DNA of 64,000 nt from assembly GCA_963821235.1 (NCBI GenBank), contig CAWGCS010000001.1:558001-622000 (forward strand), given 5' to 3'. Positions 16,597 through 24,678 of the stretch are shown here, piece by piece (within the stretch, counting starts at the first letter, position 1; each line of letters starts with the position of its first letter). The notes under the pieces are model-generated. The model saw only the letters and a list, made by a program, of their open reading frames with translations. It was not told the DNA's origin and did not search any database. Made by a program: the position numbers and the translations under genes. Source of the stretch: CTSoil-043 sp963821235. GTDB lineage: Bacteria > Chloroflexota > Limnocylindria > Limnocylindrales > CSP1-4.

Positions 16597-17316
16597 GTGG
16601 CTCCGCCCCGCGACAGCGCTCCTCCCGGCACCGCCCCGTCGGCGGGCCGCGACCGGTGGCGATCGGGCAATGGCGACCCATTCGCGGCCGCCCGGACGGC
16701 GATGCTGCAGGGCCAGCTGCGCGCCCGCGGCATCCACGACGAGCGCGTCCTCGCCGCCATGGCGACCGTGCCGCGCGAGGCGTTCGTGGCCACCCACCTC
16801 GTCGAGCTGGCCTACGCCGACGAGGCCCTCCCGATCGAGCACGGCCAGACGATCAGCCAGCCGCTGATGGTCGCCCTCATGACCGAGCTGCTGGCTCCGG
16901 AGCCCGGCGATCGCGTCCTCGAGATCGGGACCGGGTCCGGGTACCAGGCCGCGGTGCTCGCGGAGATGGGCTGCCGCGTCCTGGGGATCGAGCGGGTGCC
17001 GGAGCTGGCCACGACCGCGCGGGCACGCCTCGACGCCCTCGGCTACGGGGAGGCCGTGGAGATCCGCGTCGGCGACGGCGGTGCGGGCGACCGCGGCGGC
17101 GCGCCGTGGCGACGGATCCTGGTGGCGGCCGCGGCGCCGAAGGTGCCCGAGATGCTGGCCGACCAGCTCGCGTTGGGAGGCCGCCTGGTCATCCCGGTGG
17201 GGCAGCGGTGGGAGCAGGAACTGACGCTCGTGGAGCGGACCGACCGCGGCCTCCACGCCAGCTCCCATGGAGGCTGCATCTTCGTCCCGCTCGTCGGCGA
17301 GGGCGGCTTCCGCTGA
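16597..17316 (+). CDS. pcm: Protein-L-isoaspartate O-methyltransferase
   Basis: 239 residues from GTG 16597. Contains the PCMT hallmarks: MATVPREAFV, the TISQPLMVALMTELL substrate loop, the SAM-binding motif I VLEIGTGSGYQAAVLAEMG, and RILVAAAAPKVPEMLADQLALGGRLVIPVG. It methylates isoaspartyl residues in damaged proteins using SAM, starting their repair. The gene is slightly longer than the usual 210-220 residues because of a 30-residue basic N-terminal extension, which the leaderless promoter supports. The PIG-L gene follows with its own promoter. Confidence 0.95.
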   Translation: MAPPRDSAPPGTAPSAGRDRWRSGNGDPFAAARTAMLQGQLRARGIHDERVLAAMATVPREAFVATHLVELAYADEALPIEHGQTISQPLMVALMTELLAPEPGDRVLEIGTGSGYQAAVLAEMGCRVLGIERVPELATTARARLDALGYGEAVEIRVGDGGAGDRGGAPWRRILVAAAAPKVPEMLADQLALGGRLVIPVGQRWEQELTLVERTDRGLHASSHGGCIFVPLVGEGGFR

Positions 17317-17328
17317 CGGCTCGATCGG

Positions 17329-17334
17329 TATACT
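17329..17334 (+). promoter_or_regulatory. Leaderless-type -10 (TATACT) for the PIG-L gene
   Basis: TATACT lies eight bases before ATG 17343, with no Shine-Dalgarno. One of the best -10 matches in the window. Confidence 0.65.
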
Positions 17335-17342
17335 CGCGGGCC

Positions 17343-18419
17343 ATGACCCATGTCTTCGTCGCCCCGCACCCCGACGACGTCGCGCTCTCGTGCGGCGGGC
17401 TGATCGCCAGCCTGCGCGAGCTGGGCCAGAACGTCACGATCATCACGGTCTTCTCCGGCAACGGCGCCGCGGCCGGCCTCACCCAGTACCAGCGGGAGGC
17501 GCTCGGCTTCGGGTCGAAGGCGCTGTGGCCGGTCACCGAGGCCTTCAACCGGGCGAACATCCGGGCCGACCAGCCGCTCGACGCGGTCGCCGACGCGCCC
17601 TACCTTGCCCGGCCGGAGCGGCTCGACGCCACCCAGGCGGAAGCCGACGCGGCCGCCAAGCGCTTCTGGCAGCGCTCGTCCTGGTACCGCCGCGCCGACA
17701 TCCACAACCGGCCCCTTGCCGGCCAGGTGCTGATGGACGAGGTGCCCCAGCAGGGCGCGGTCCTCACGACCGAGCTCGTCGAGGCGAAGATGGCCGGCGA
17801 CCTGATGGCCGCCCGCCGCCTGGAGGACGAGCGCTACGCCTACTTCGCGGAGGCCTCCATCGTCTTCCTCGACCTGCCTGACGCCGTCTTCCGTGGCTAC
17901 GAGGGCGACGACCAGCTCCTGGGCGCGCCGCGCGACGACGACCGCGCGCCGGCCGACCTCCTGGCCAGGGAGATCGCCCGCCTCGAGCCGCAGAAGGTCT
18001 ACCTCCCGCTCGGCGTCGGCGGCCATGTCGACCACCAGCTGGCGCGAAGGGTCGGCGTCGCCCTCCTGGAGCAGGGCCGGCGCTGGGTGATGCCGGGCCC
18101 GGAGTACGCCGGCATCGTCACCTACTACGAGGACTTCCCGTACGCCTGGTGGAACGACTTCCGGCGCCTCGAGGAGCTGCCGCCCGACGCCTTCGCCGGA
18201 CTCCCGGCGGATGTCGGCCTGACACCTGAGTACGCCGACATCACCGACGTGATCGAGCGCAAGATCACGGGCCTGACGCTCTACGAGAGCCAGCTGGAGC
18301 GGCTCTTCGGCGGCGCCGACCAGATGGGCGACGCGGTCCGCGGCTTCGGCACGAAGGTGGCCAGCCTCGGCGGCCTGGCCGGCCTCGCGGAGCGCTACTG
18401 GGCCTCCTCCAGGCTCTGA
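17343..18419 (+). CDS. PIG-L family zinc deacetylase
   Basis: 358 residues. The start VFVAPHPDDVALSCGG carries the PHPDD metal-binding motif near residue 8, and GGHVDHQLARRVG (about residue 228) supplies the second HxxH zinc ligand set of LmbE/PIG-L enzymes. The family removes N-acetyl groups from glucosamine-linked substrates (MshB, BshB, GlcNAc-PI deacetylase). About 110 extra residues between the motifs make it longer than MshB-type members (about 290). The substrate could be a glycolipid or polysaccharide precursor, given the glycosyltransferase run that starts 16 bases downstream; this is inference. Confidence 0.9.
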   Translation: MTHVFVAPHPDDVALSCGGLIASLRELGQNVTIITVFSGNGAAAGLTQYQREALGFGSKALWPVTEAFNRANIRADQPLDAVADAPYLARPERLDATQAEADAAAKRFWQRSSWYRRADIHNRPLAGQVLMDEVPQQGAVLTTELVEAKMAGDLMAARRLEDERYAYFAEASIVFLDLPDAVFRGYEGDDQLLGAPRDDDRAPADLLAREIARLEPQKVYLPLGVGGHVDHQLARRVGVALLEQGRRWVMPGPEYAGIVTYYEDFPYAWWNDFRRLEELPPDAFAGLPADVGLTPEYADITDVIERKITGLTLYESQLERLFGGADQMGDAVRGFGTKVASLGGLAGLAERYWASSRL

Positions 18420-18435
18420 CGGCAGGGTCGGCGAC

Positions 18436-19287
18436 GTGGCAGCCGCGGCCGGATCGCTGACCATCGGGGGGCGCCGGTTCGTCATCCCCCCACCGCGCCA
18501 TCTCCTCACCATGGTGGGCATCGGCGCGGCGGGCCTCGCCTTCGTCGTCCTCACCCAGGACGGGGGCAGCCCGGTCGACGCGTTCTGCTTCTGGTTCATC
18601 GACCCGGCCCATCCGTACACCGACGGCTCGTCGCAGTTCGCCTACACCCCCGTCGCGGCGCAGGCCCTCACCCCGTTCGTGGAGCTGCCCTTCGCCTCGT
18701 TCGTGGCCCTCATCCGCCTCGTCGACGTGATCGCCCTCGTCGCCCTGGCCGGACCGGCGACGTTGCTCGCGCTCCTCCTGCCGCCGGTCGCGGCCGAGAT
18801 CAACGCGGCGAACGTCAACTTCCCGATGGGGCTGGCGGTCCTGGCCGCGTTCCGCTGGCCGGCGCTCATGGCCTTCCCCCTGCTCACCAAGGTCACGCCC
18901 GGCGTCGGGGTCCTCTGGTTCGCCGTCCGGCGAGAGTGGCGTCCGTTCGCGATCGCCACCGGCACGACCCTCGCCCTCGCCGCCGTCTCCTTCGCCGCCA
19001 ACCCATCGCTCTGGGCGCGCTACGTGGAGTTTCTGGCCAACGACACGCCGCACGTGGCCGGCTGGCCGTTCCCCTATCCCCTCTGGCTGCGGCTGCCGCT
19101 CGCCGTGGCGCTGGTGGCCTGGGGCGCCCGGACGAACCGGCGCTGGGTGGTCCCGGCGGCGGCGCTGCTCGCCCTGCCACGCCTCTACTTCCAGAGCCCG
19201 GCGCTCCTCCTGGCGGTCCTGCCGGCCCTTCGGGGAGGGTGGGCCAGCGCCGAGCGCTGGGGCCGGAGGGAGCGCCGCCCGACGTGA
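18436..19287 (+). CDS. GT87-like membrane glycosyltransferase (short form)
   Basis: 283 residues from GTG 18436, with about seven hydrophobic segments. DAFCFWFIDPAHPYTDGS forms the extracytoplasmic acidic loop near the N-terminus and LLTKVTPGVGVLWFAVRREW is typical of GT87 (PimE-like) polyprenyl-phosphate-mannose-using mannosyltransferases. It is a clear paralogue of the gene at 40073-40951, which shares LLTKVTPGVG and the spacing. Stop and the next GTG overlap (GTGA), so it is coupled to the following gene. Substrate unknown. Confidence 0.75.
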   Translation: MAAAAGSLTIGGRRFVIPPPRHLLTMVGIGAAGLAFVVLTQDGGSPVDAFCFWFIDPAHPYTDGSSQFAYTPVAAQALTPFVELPFASFVALIRLVDVIALVALAGPATLLALLLPPVAAEINAANVNFPMGLAVLAAFRWPALMAFPLLTKVTPGVGVLWFAVRREWRPFAIATGTTLALAAVSFAANPSLWARYVEFLANDTPHVAGWPFPYPLWLRLPLAVALVAWGARTNRRWVVPAAALLALPRLYFQSPALLLAVLPALRGGWASAERWGRRERRPT

Positions 19288-20609
19288 CGACGGATGCCAC
19301 GCCGATGACGGCCACGGTGGAGCCCGCGCGACCCGCGAGCCGGGTGGACCGCCGGCTCATCGTCTTCCTCGGGGCGGGCCTTGCCGCGGCGATCGTCGTC
19401 CGGCTGCTCGTGATGCCCAACTACATCCTGCTGGGCGACCTGCACCAGTACGCCCGGTGGGCCTACCACCTCGCCACGGACCTGCCATTCGGGGCCGCCT
19501 ACCGCCAGGACTTCTCCTACATGCCCGTCCTCGTGGCGGTCTTCGGGACGCTGGGCCGCCTGGTTCCCGCCTTCCTCACGGCCGGAGACGCCAGCGACGC
19601 GGCGGTCCGGGTCGTGCTCAAGGTCCCGGCCCTGCTCGGGGAGCTCGCGATCGTCGCCGGGCTGTTCACGGTGCTCCGGCAGCGGCCGCCGCTGGCGATC
19701 GGGGCGATCCTGGCTGTCCTGCTCGTCCCCGCGGCGTGGTACCTGGGCGCCTGGTGGGCCCAGCTCGACGCGGTCTACGTGGCCCTCTGCCTGTGGGCGG
19801 CGATCGTGGCCTCGCGCGACCGCCGCTGGGCCTTCGCCGTCCTCCTCGGGCTGGCCATGATGACCAAGCCCCAGGCGCTCTTCCTCGCCGCGCCGTTCGC
19901 CGGGTACGCCCTCGGCCGCTGGGGAGTGAGGCGCGCCGTGCCGGTGGGGATCGTCGCCGCCGCGGTCGCCGCGGCGACCTGGCTGCCCTTCCTCCCCTAC
20001 GGCGGCGTCGCCGACTACCTGCACAACCTCGACTACTACCAGAACGGCCTCTTCGCGATCCTCAGCGTGCGGGCCTGGAATCCCTGGTGGCTGGTCCAGA
20101 CCGCCCTTGGCCACGGCGAGTTCGTGGCCGACTCGCTGCCGTGGCTGGGTCCCTTCACGGCACGCCACCTGGGGATGGCCATGACGGCAGTCGCCGAGGT
20201 CTGGATCCTCGCCGTGGTGGCCCGCCGACCGACGCTGGACAGGCTCTACCTCGGCCTGGCGGCCGCGACCCTCGCGGCCTTCTGCCTGATGACCTCCATG
20301 CACGAGCGCTACGCGTACGCCGCATTGATCTTCCTGGCCCCGTTCCTGAATCGACGAAGCATCCAGGTCGCCTGGGGCATCCTGGCCGTCGCGATCAGCC
20401 TGAACGTCCTCGCCGGCGCGCCACCGGACGACTTCGGCTCGATCCTCCCGGTCGGCGGGCCGTTGGGGATCGCCGGGAGCGTCGCCATGATCGTCGCCAG
20501 CGGCGTCGTGCTGCTCGAGCTCCTCAGGCGCGAGCCCGCGGCCGGCGAGCCAGGCGGCCCCGGAATGCCACGAGATACCAGCGCAGGTAGTGCGGCAGCC
20601 ACTTCCTGA
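19284..20609 (+). CDS. GT-C family membrane glycosyltransferase
   Basis: 441 residues from GTG 19284, which overlaps the previous stop. After a short cytoplasmic tail and helix 1, the first loop contains LLGDLHQYARWAYHL, an acidic/aromatic loop with Asp as expected for a GT-C catalytic base; MTKPQALFLAAPF and TSMHERYAYAALIFLAPF are typical of GPI- and mannosyl-type transferases. About ten transmembrane segments. The 3' end overlaps by 86 bases the end of a minus-strand GT2 gene. Probable role: adding a sugar to a lipid-linked glycan outside the membrane. Confidence 0.75.
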   Translation: MTTDATPMTATVEPARPASRVDRRLIVFLGAGLAAAIVVRLLVMPNYILLGDLHQYARWAYHLATDLPFGAAYRQDFSYMPVLVAVFGTLGRLVPAFLTAGDASDAAVRVVLKVPALLGELAIVAGLFTVLRQRPPLAIGAILAVLLVPAAWYLGAWWAQLDAVYVALCLWAAIVASRDRRWAFAVLLGLAMMTKPQALFLAAPFAGYALGRWGVRRAVPVGIVAAAVAAATWLPFLPYGGVADYLHNLDYYQNGLFAILSVRAWNPWWLVQTALGHGEFVADSLPWLGPFTARHLGMAMTAVAEVWILAVVARRPTLDRLYLGLAAATLAAFCLMTSMHERYAYAALIFLAPFLNRRSIQVAWGILAVAISLNVLAGAPPDDFGSILPVGGPLGIAGSVAMIVASGVVLLELLRREPAAGEPGGPGMPRDTSAGSAAATS

Positions 20610-21264
20610 GGCGGAAGCGGCTCTCCCCGCCGGTCCGGTCGCGCCACGTCGTGGGGATCTCCGCCAGGCGCCGGCCCTGGAGCGTCGCCTTGACGGAGAG
20701 CTCGATCGCCAGCTCGAAGCCGGCCTCGCTCTCGATCGGGGTCGCCTCGAGGAAGCGGCGCGCGTAGAGCTTGAAGTTGTTCGTCGCGTCGTGGATCGGC
20801 ACACCCGCCAGCCGGTGGAGGGAGAGGCCCGCTGCCCGGGACAGGAGCCGCTTGAGGCGAGGCCCGCCGACCTGCCGACCGCCACGCACGTAGCGACTTG
20901 CGGCTACCACGTCGGCGCCGCCGCGGGCGAGGGCGACCATGCGGTCCACGTCGCCGTACTCGTCCGAGCCGTCCGCCATGGTCACGAGGACGTACGGCGC
21001 CCGGGCGGCGGCGATCCCCGCTCTCATGGCGTTGAGCACGCCCGGCCCCAGCGTGTTCCGGTGGGCTCGCAGGCCGGGGACCTCCACGGCCAGTCGCTCC
21101 ACGACCGGGACCGTGGCGTCCTCCGCCATGTCGTGGACGACGAGGAGCTCGTACGGGGTGCGGACGGCGGCGGCGAAGGCCCGGATCGTCGGCACGACAC
21201 GCTCACCCTCGTTCCAGACGGGCATCACGACCGTCAGCTCGGGCACAGGTCCGTCGGTGGTCAC
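20524..21264 (-). CDS. GT2 family glycosyltransferase (dolichol-P-mannose synthase-like)
   Basis: 246 residues. GT-A fold: LTVVMPVWNEGERV at the N-terminus, YVLVTMADGSDEYGD as metal/nucleotide-sugar site (DxSD), GADVVAASRYVRGG, and AGFELAIELSVKATLQGRRLAEIPTTWRDR, the pattern of DPM1-like enzymes that charge polyprenyl phosphate. This would supply donors for the GT-C enzymes around it. ATG overlaps the stop of the flippase-like gene (21261-21264), so the two are cotranscribed. The 3' end overlaps the convergent GT-C gene. Confidence 0.9.
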   Translation of the reverse strand: MTTDGPVPELTVVMPVWNEGERVVPTIRAFAAAVRTPYELLVVHDMAEDATVPVVERLAVEVPGLRAHRNTLGPGVLNAMRAGIAAARAPYVLVTMADGSDEYGDVDRMVALARGGADVVAASRYVRGGRQVGGPRLKRLLSRAAGLSLHRLAGVPIHDATNNFKLYARRFLEATPIESEAGFELAIELSVKATLQGRRLAEIPTTWRDRTGGESRFRLRKWLPHYLRWYLVAFRGRLARRPRARA

Positions 21265-22331
21265 ACGGTGCTCCGAGTCCGAGGCGCTGGCTCGCCGTCA
21301 ACCTTGGAGACAGCAGGGAGCGATGCGCCGCGCAAGACGCCGCGCTCCATTGTCAGCAGGGCGACAGCTCCACCGATCCCCATCGCCAGGAGCGTCAGCG
21401 CGTGAGCCAGGATCGCGAGGGCCAACGCCGCCGTCGGGTCAACGCCAAGCGCCACGGCGGTCGTGCTCGCTGCCAGCTCGTAGGTCCCGACATAGCCTGG
21501 CGCGGAGGGGACAGCGGTGCCGAGGGCGCCTACCCCGGCGATCAGGATCGCTTGGGCAGGCTCCAGGTGGATCCCGAGCGAGGACGCAGCGAGCAAGATC
21601 AGCGTCGCATCCATCCCCCAGACTGCCACGCTGACGAGTGCGGCGACGAGGACGACCGGCCGGCGGTGGGATGCACCGACGCCCATCGCAAAGTCCCGGA
21701 ATGCGTCCGCGACGCTCGTCAAGAGCGATGCTGCGAGGCCGTGTCCGAACCGTCTCGACAGGCGGCCAACCGCGCCAGCTACTCCGGTCAGCCCGATGAA
21801 TGAGAGCAGGGCGAGGACGGTTCCTGCTGCTATCGCGACGAGGGCGGCGGCGTCGACGATCCAACGCGGAGCCCCTGCCATCCACGCCGCCGGGAGAACG
21901 ACGAGCGCCAGCGTGGCGGTATCCACAACACGCTCGAGGACGACCGACCCGAACGTCGCGGCCACCGCCAGCCTCTCCCGTCGCGCCATGAGCAGAGCCC
22001 GAAGGGCCTCGCCCATCCGTGCCGGCAGGACCGCGTTCCCGAGGTAGCCGACGAGAAGGGGGGGAACGATGCGACGGGTGGCGATAGGGCGAGAATCCGG
22101 CCGCGGAAGGAGGAGGCTCCATCGGAAGGCTCGGACGACTGTCTGTGCCGCCAAGACCGCGAGAAGCAGCAGCAGGGGGCGACCGTCGGCGCGGCCCAGC
22201 TGGCGCGCGACCTCGCCCAGATCGACCGACCGGACACACAACCACAGTGCGATCGCGCTGACACCGACTCCGAGAATCACCAGGCCGGAACGGCGTCGGT
22301 CGAGCGTCCGGCCTCGCGGCACGGCAGCCAT
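21261..22331 (-). CDS. LPG-synthase-TM/YbhN family flippase-like membrane protein
   Basis: 356 residues with eight to nine hydrophobic segments. Family marks: VVRAFRWSLLLPRPDSRP, LLVGYLGNAVLPARMGEALRALLMARR near residue 95, LERVVDTATLALVV, and GVGALGTAVPSAPGYVGTYE near residue 270, all typical of the UPF0104/AglD-like family. Members are proposed to move lipid-linked intermediates across membranes or alter lipid headgroups. It leads a two-gene unit with the GT2 gene. A second family member is at 60378-61487. Confidence 0.88.
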   Translation of the reverse strand: MAAVPRGRTLDRRRSGLVILGVGVSAIALWLCVRSVDLGEVARQLGRADGRPLLLLLAVLAAQTVVRAFRWSLLLPRPDSRPIATRRIVPPLLVGYLGNAVLPARMGEALRALLMARRERLAVAATFGSVVLERVVDTATLALVVLPAAWMAGAPRWIVDAAALVAIAAGTVLALLSFIGLTGVAGAVGRLSRRFGHGLAASLLTSVADAFRDFAMGVGASHRRPVVLVAALVSVAVWGMDATLILLAASSLGIHLEPAQAILIAGVGALGTAVPSAPGYVGTYELAASTTAVALGVDPTAALALAILAHALTLLAMGIGGAVALLTMERGVLRGASLPAVSKVDGEPAPRTRSTV

Positions 22332-22389
22332 CAGGTCCGCTCGCTGCCCGGGATGGAGTAGGTGGCGTTGGTGGGGCCGAGGTCTCTCA

Positions 22390-23409
22390 TCAGATCGCCC
22401 CGGCCGCGTCCTCGGCCCGGATCCAGGGGATGACCTCGTCGAGCATCTCCGGGAGGCTGGTGGCGGCCTCGAACCCCAGCACGTCGCGGGCCTTGCGGAC
22501 GTCGGGCACGCGGTGCTGCACGTCGTGATCGAAGGGCGGGTCCGACACCCAGCGGAACGGGCGGTCCGGCCGGAGCCGTCGCCAGATCAGGCGCGCCAGC
22601 TCCAACACCGTCGTGCTGGTCGGCGTGGAGAGGTTGAAGTCCTCGTTGATGGCGGCCCCGGACTCCATCGCCAGGCGGATGCCGCGGGCCAGATCGCCGC
22701 CGTAGGTGTAGCAGCGGACCTGCGTCCCGTCCCCCAGGACGTGGAGCGGGTCCTGGCCGCGGAGCACCTTGAGGACGAGGTCGGGGACGACGTGGCTGAG
22801 GGCGAGCTTCACGTTGCCGCTCATGACGTCCGTGTCGCGGACCGCCCGCCGCTCCCCGATGCCGACGCAGTTGAACGGGCGCAGGATCGTGTAGGGCAGC
22901 CGGTGCTGCTGCCAGGCGCCCTTCGCGAAGTATTCCGAGGCGAGCTTCTGGAAGCCGTACGTGGAGACCGGCGGCGGAGACGTCTGCTGGGCCCCCTCGG
23001 GCGTGGGGAAGACGCTGGTCGACTCGTAGACCATCGACGAGCTGAGGACGACGATCCGCTTCAGCTCGCCGCGCCGGTGGGCCTCGATGGCCGCGTCGAA
23101 GGTCGAGGCGAGGATCCGCTCGTTCTCCGCCAGCAGGTCGTAGGCGAACTCGTGGAAGTAGCTGATCCCGCCGATCATCGCGGCGGCGGCGACCACCTGG
23201 TCGCAGTCCCGGACGAGCTCGCGGAGGAGGGGGAGGTCCTTCGCGTCACCCTCCACGAGGCGATAGCGGGGGTGATCGTCGTAGCTGCGGCGGGTGGGGC
23301 CGTACTTGCTGAAGTTGTCGAGGCCGACGACCTCGTGGCCGGCCTCCAGGAGCTCCGGCACGAGGTAGCCGTTGATGAAGCCCGCGGCGCCGGTGACGAG
23401 GACCCGCAT
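22390..23409 (-). CDS. NAD-dependent sugar epimerase/dehydratase (SDR)
   Basis: 339 residues from ATG 23409. N-terminal Rossmann motif TGAAGFINGYLV (the usual last Gly region has FIN), catalytic Tyr/Lys in STYGFQKLASE (YxxxK), Ser/Thr in VLSSSMVYES, and a C-terminal substrate domain with TVLELARLIW. Extended SDRs of this type make UDP-galactose, UDP-xylose or GDP-sugars. ATG and the stop of the upstream dehydrogenase gene overlap (TGATG), so the two form one unit: oxidation to a UDP-uronic acid followed by epimerisation or decarboxylation is a sensible pathway. Confidence 0.88.
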   Translation of the reverse strand: MRVLVTGAAGFINGYLVPELLEAGHEVVGLDNFSKYGPTRRSYDDHPRYRLVEGDAKDLPLLRELVRDCDQVVAAAAMIGGISYFHEFAYDLLAENERILASTFDAAIEAHRRGELKRIVVLSSSMVYESTSVFPTPEGAQQTSPPPVSTYGFQKLASEYFAKGAWQQHRLPYTILRPFNCVGIGERRAVRDTDVMSGNVKLALSHVVPDLVLKVLRGQDPLHVLGDGTQVRCYTYGGDLARGIRLAMESGAAINEDFNLSTPTSTTVLELARLIWRRLRPDRPFRWVSDPPFDHDVQHRVPDVRKARDVLGFEAATSLPEMLDEVIPWIRAEDAAGAI

Positions 23410-24608
23410 CAGAGGGCGATCCCGCGGCCCAGCACGCCCCACACGTCCACGACCTCGCGGTCGCCGAGGTCGAGGTCGCGGTAGGCGGCGTGGGGAACGC
23501 CGAGGACGAGGATGTCGGCCTCCGCGAGCACGGCCTCGAGCGGGACGAGGCGCGCGTCGCGCACGTACGGGTCCGTGCACGCGACGGTCGCGCCCGCCCA
23601 GGCGAGCAGCTTGCGGAGCTTGTAGCTCAGGGAGGCACGGCCGTCGTCCGACTCCGCCTTGAAGGCCATCCCCAGGATCCCGACCGTGCGCCCGCGCAGC
23701 GTCCCGTGGCGCCGCTCGAGGGTGCTCACGATGTAGGCCGGCATCCCTTCGTTGACCTGCATCGCCGACTGGCCCATCGGGAAGTGGTCGCTGGTGAAGG
23801 CGGCCAGCTGCATCGTGTCCTTGAAGAGGCAGGGCCCGGCGGCAAAGCCCGGCCCGGGCAGGTCGGCCGCCCGCGGGTAGTCGTGGCGGATCGCCTCCAG
23901 GACGTTGGCATAGTCGACGCCGGCCTGGTGGGCCACCATGAAGAACTGGTTGGCGATGGCGAACTTCATGTAGCGCCAGGTGTTGGTGAAGAGCTTGGCC
24001 AGCTCGGCCTCCCGCGAGCTCGTGCGCAGGATCTCACCGCCGAGGCGGGCGAAGAGCGCGGCCGCCCGATCCCCCACCGCCGGCGTGTCCGCGCCGACGA
24101 TCTGGGGCAGGGTCCGGAACTCCTCGAGGGCGTGGCCCTCGGCGATCCGCTCCGGGCAGAAGGCGACGTCCGCCACGCGGCCGCGACCGGCCAGCGCCTG
24201 GGTGACGTACTCGGTGGTGCCCGGGTAGACCGTGCTCCGCAGCACGACGAGCGCGCCGGCGCGGAGGTGGGGCGCGACCTGCTCCACCGTCCGCTCGAAG
24301 AGGGTCATGGAGGGGCCCAGGAACTCGTCCACGGGCGTCCCGATCACGATGACCAGCGCGTCGGCTCGACCGACCATCTCCGGATCGGCCGAGAGGGCGA
24401 GGCGCCCGGTCGGGAGGACGGCCCGCAAGACTTCCTCCGCCCCGTGCTCCCGGAACGGCATCTCGCCCCGGCCGATCCGCTCCAGGGTCGCCGCATTCGT
24501 GTCGTAGACGCCCACCCGCAGCCCGCTCGCCGCGAAGGCCAGGCTGAGGGGGAGGCCGACGTGGCCGCCGCCGCCCAGCACCACGACGTCGAGGTCAGAG
24601 TCGTTCAT
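23409..24608 (-). CDS. UDP-sugar 6-dehydrogenase (UDP-ManNAc/UDP-Glc dehydrogenase family)
   Basis: 399 residues from ATG 24608; a longer in-frame extension has no support, while a TACCCT -10 sits eight bases upstream. Motifs: NAD-binding VVVLGGGGHVGLPLSLAFA, IVIGTPVDEF, VLRSTVYPGTT, CPERIAEGHALEE, and the catalytic Cys in GFAAGPCLFKDT; C-terminal GILGMAFKAESDDGRASLSY. The CPERI and GP-C-LFKD forms resemble WecC-type UDP-N-acetylmannosamine dehydrogenase. It oxidises C6 of the UDP-sugar to the uronic acid in two NAD-dependent steps. Confidence 0.92.
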   Translation of the reverse strand: MNDSDLDVVVLGGGGHVGLPLSLAFAASGLRVGVYDTNAATLERIGRGEMPFREHGAEEVLRAVLPTGRLALSADPEMVGRADALVIVIGTPVDEFLGPSMTLFERTVEQVAPHLRAGALVVLRSTVYPGTTEYVTQALAGRGRVADVAFCPERIAEGHALEEFRTLPQIVGADTPAVGDRAAALFARLGGEILRTSSREAELAKLFTNTWRYMKFAIANQFFMVAHQAGVDYANVLEAIRHDYPRAADLPGPGFAAGPCLFKDTMQLAAFTSDHFPMGQSAMQVNEGMPAYIVSTLERRHGTLRGRTVGILGMAFKAESDDGRASLSYKLRKLLAWAGATVACTDPYVRDARLVPLEAVLAEADILVLGVPHAAYRDLDLGDREVVDVWGVLGRGIAL

Positions 24609-24616
24609 GGGCGGCG

Positions 24617-24622
24617 AGGGTA
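24617..24622 (-). promoter_or_regulatory. Leaderless-type -10 (TACCCT) for the dehydrogenase-epimerase unit
   Basis: Minus-strand TACCCT, eight bases before ATG 24608; decides the start of the dehydrogenase gene. Confidence 0.55.
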
Positions 24623-24678
24623 CCAGCCGCCCGGGGTGCACCACATCCCCCGAATGTCCGGCCGCCGCGAGCCCCGGA

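Noticed and set aside
13829..16681. 950-codon minus-strand open frame
   Set aside because: It is antisense to the MFS, anchor-protein and pcm genes, with Arg/Gly/Asp-rich low-complexity translation and no family motif.
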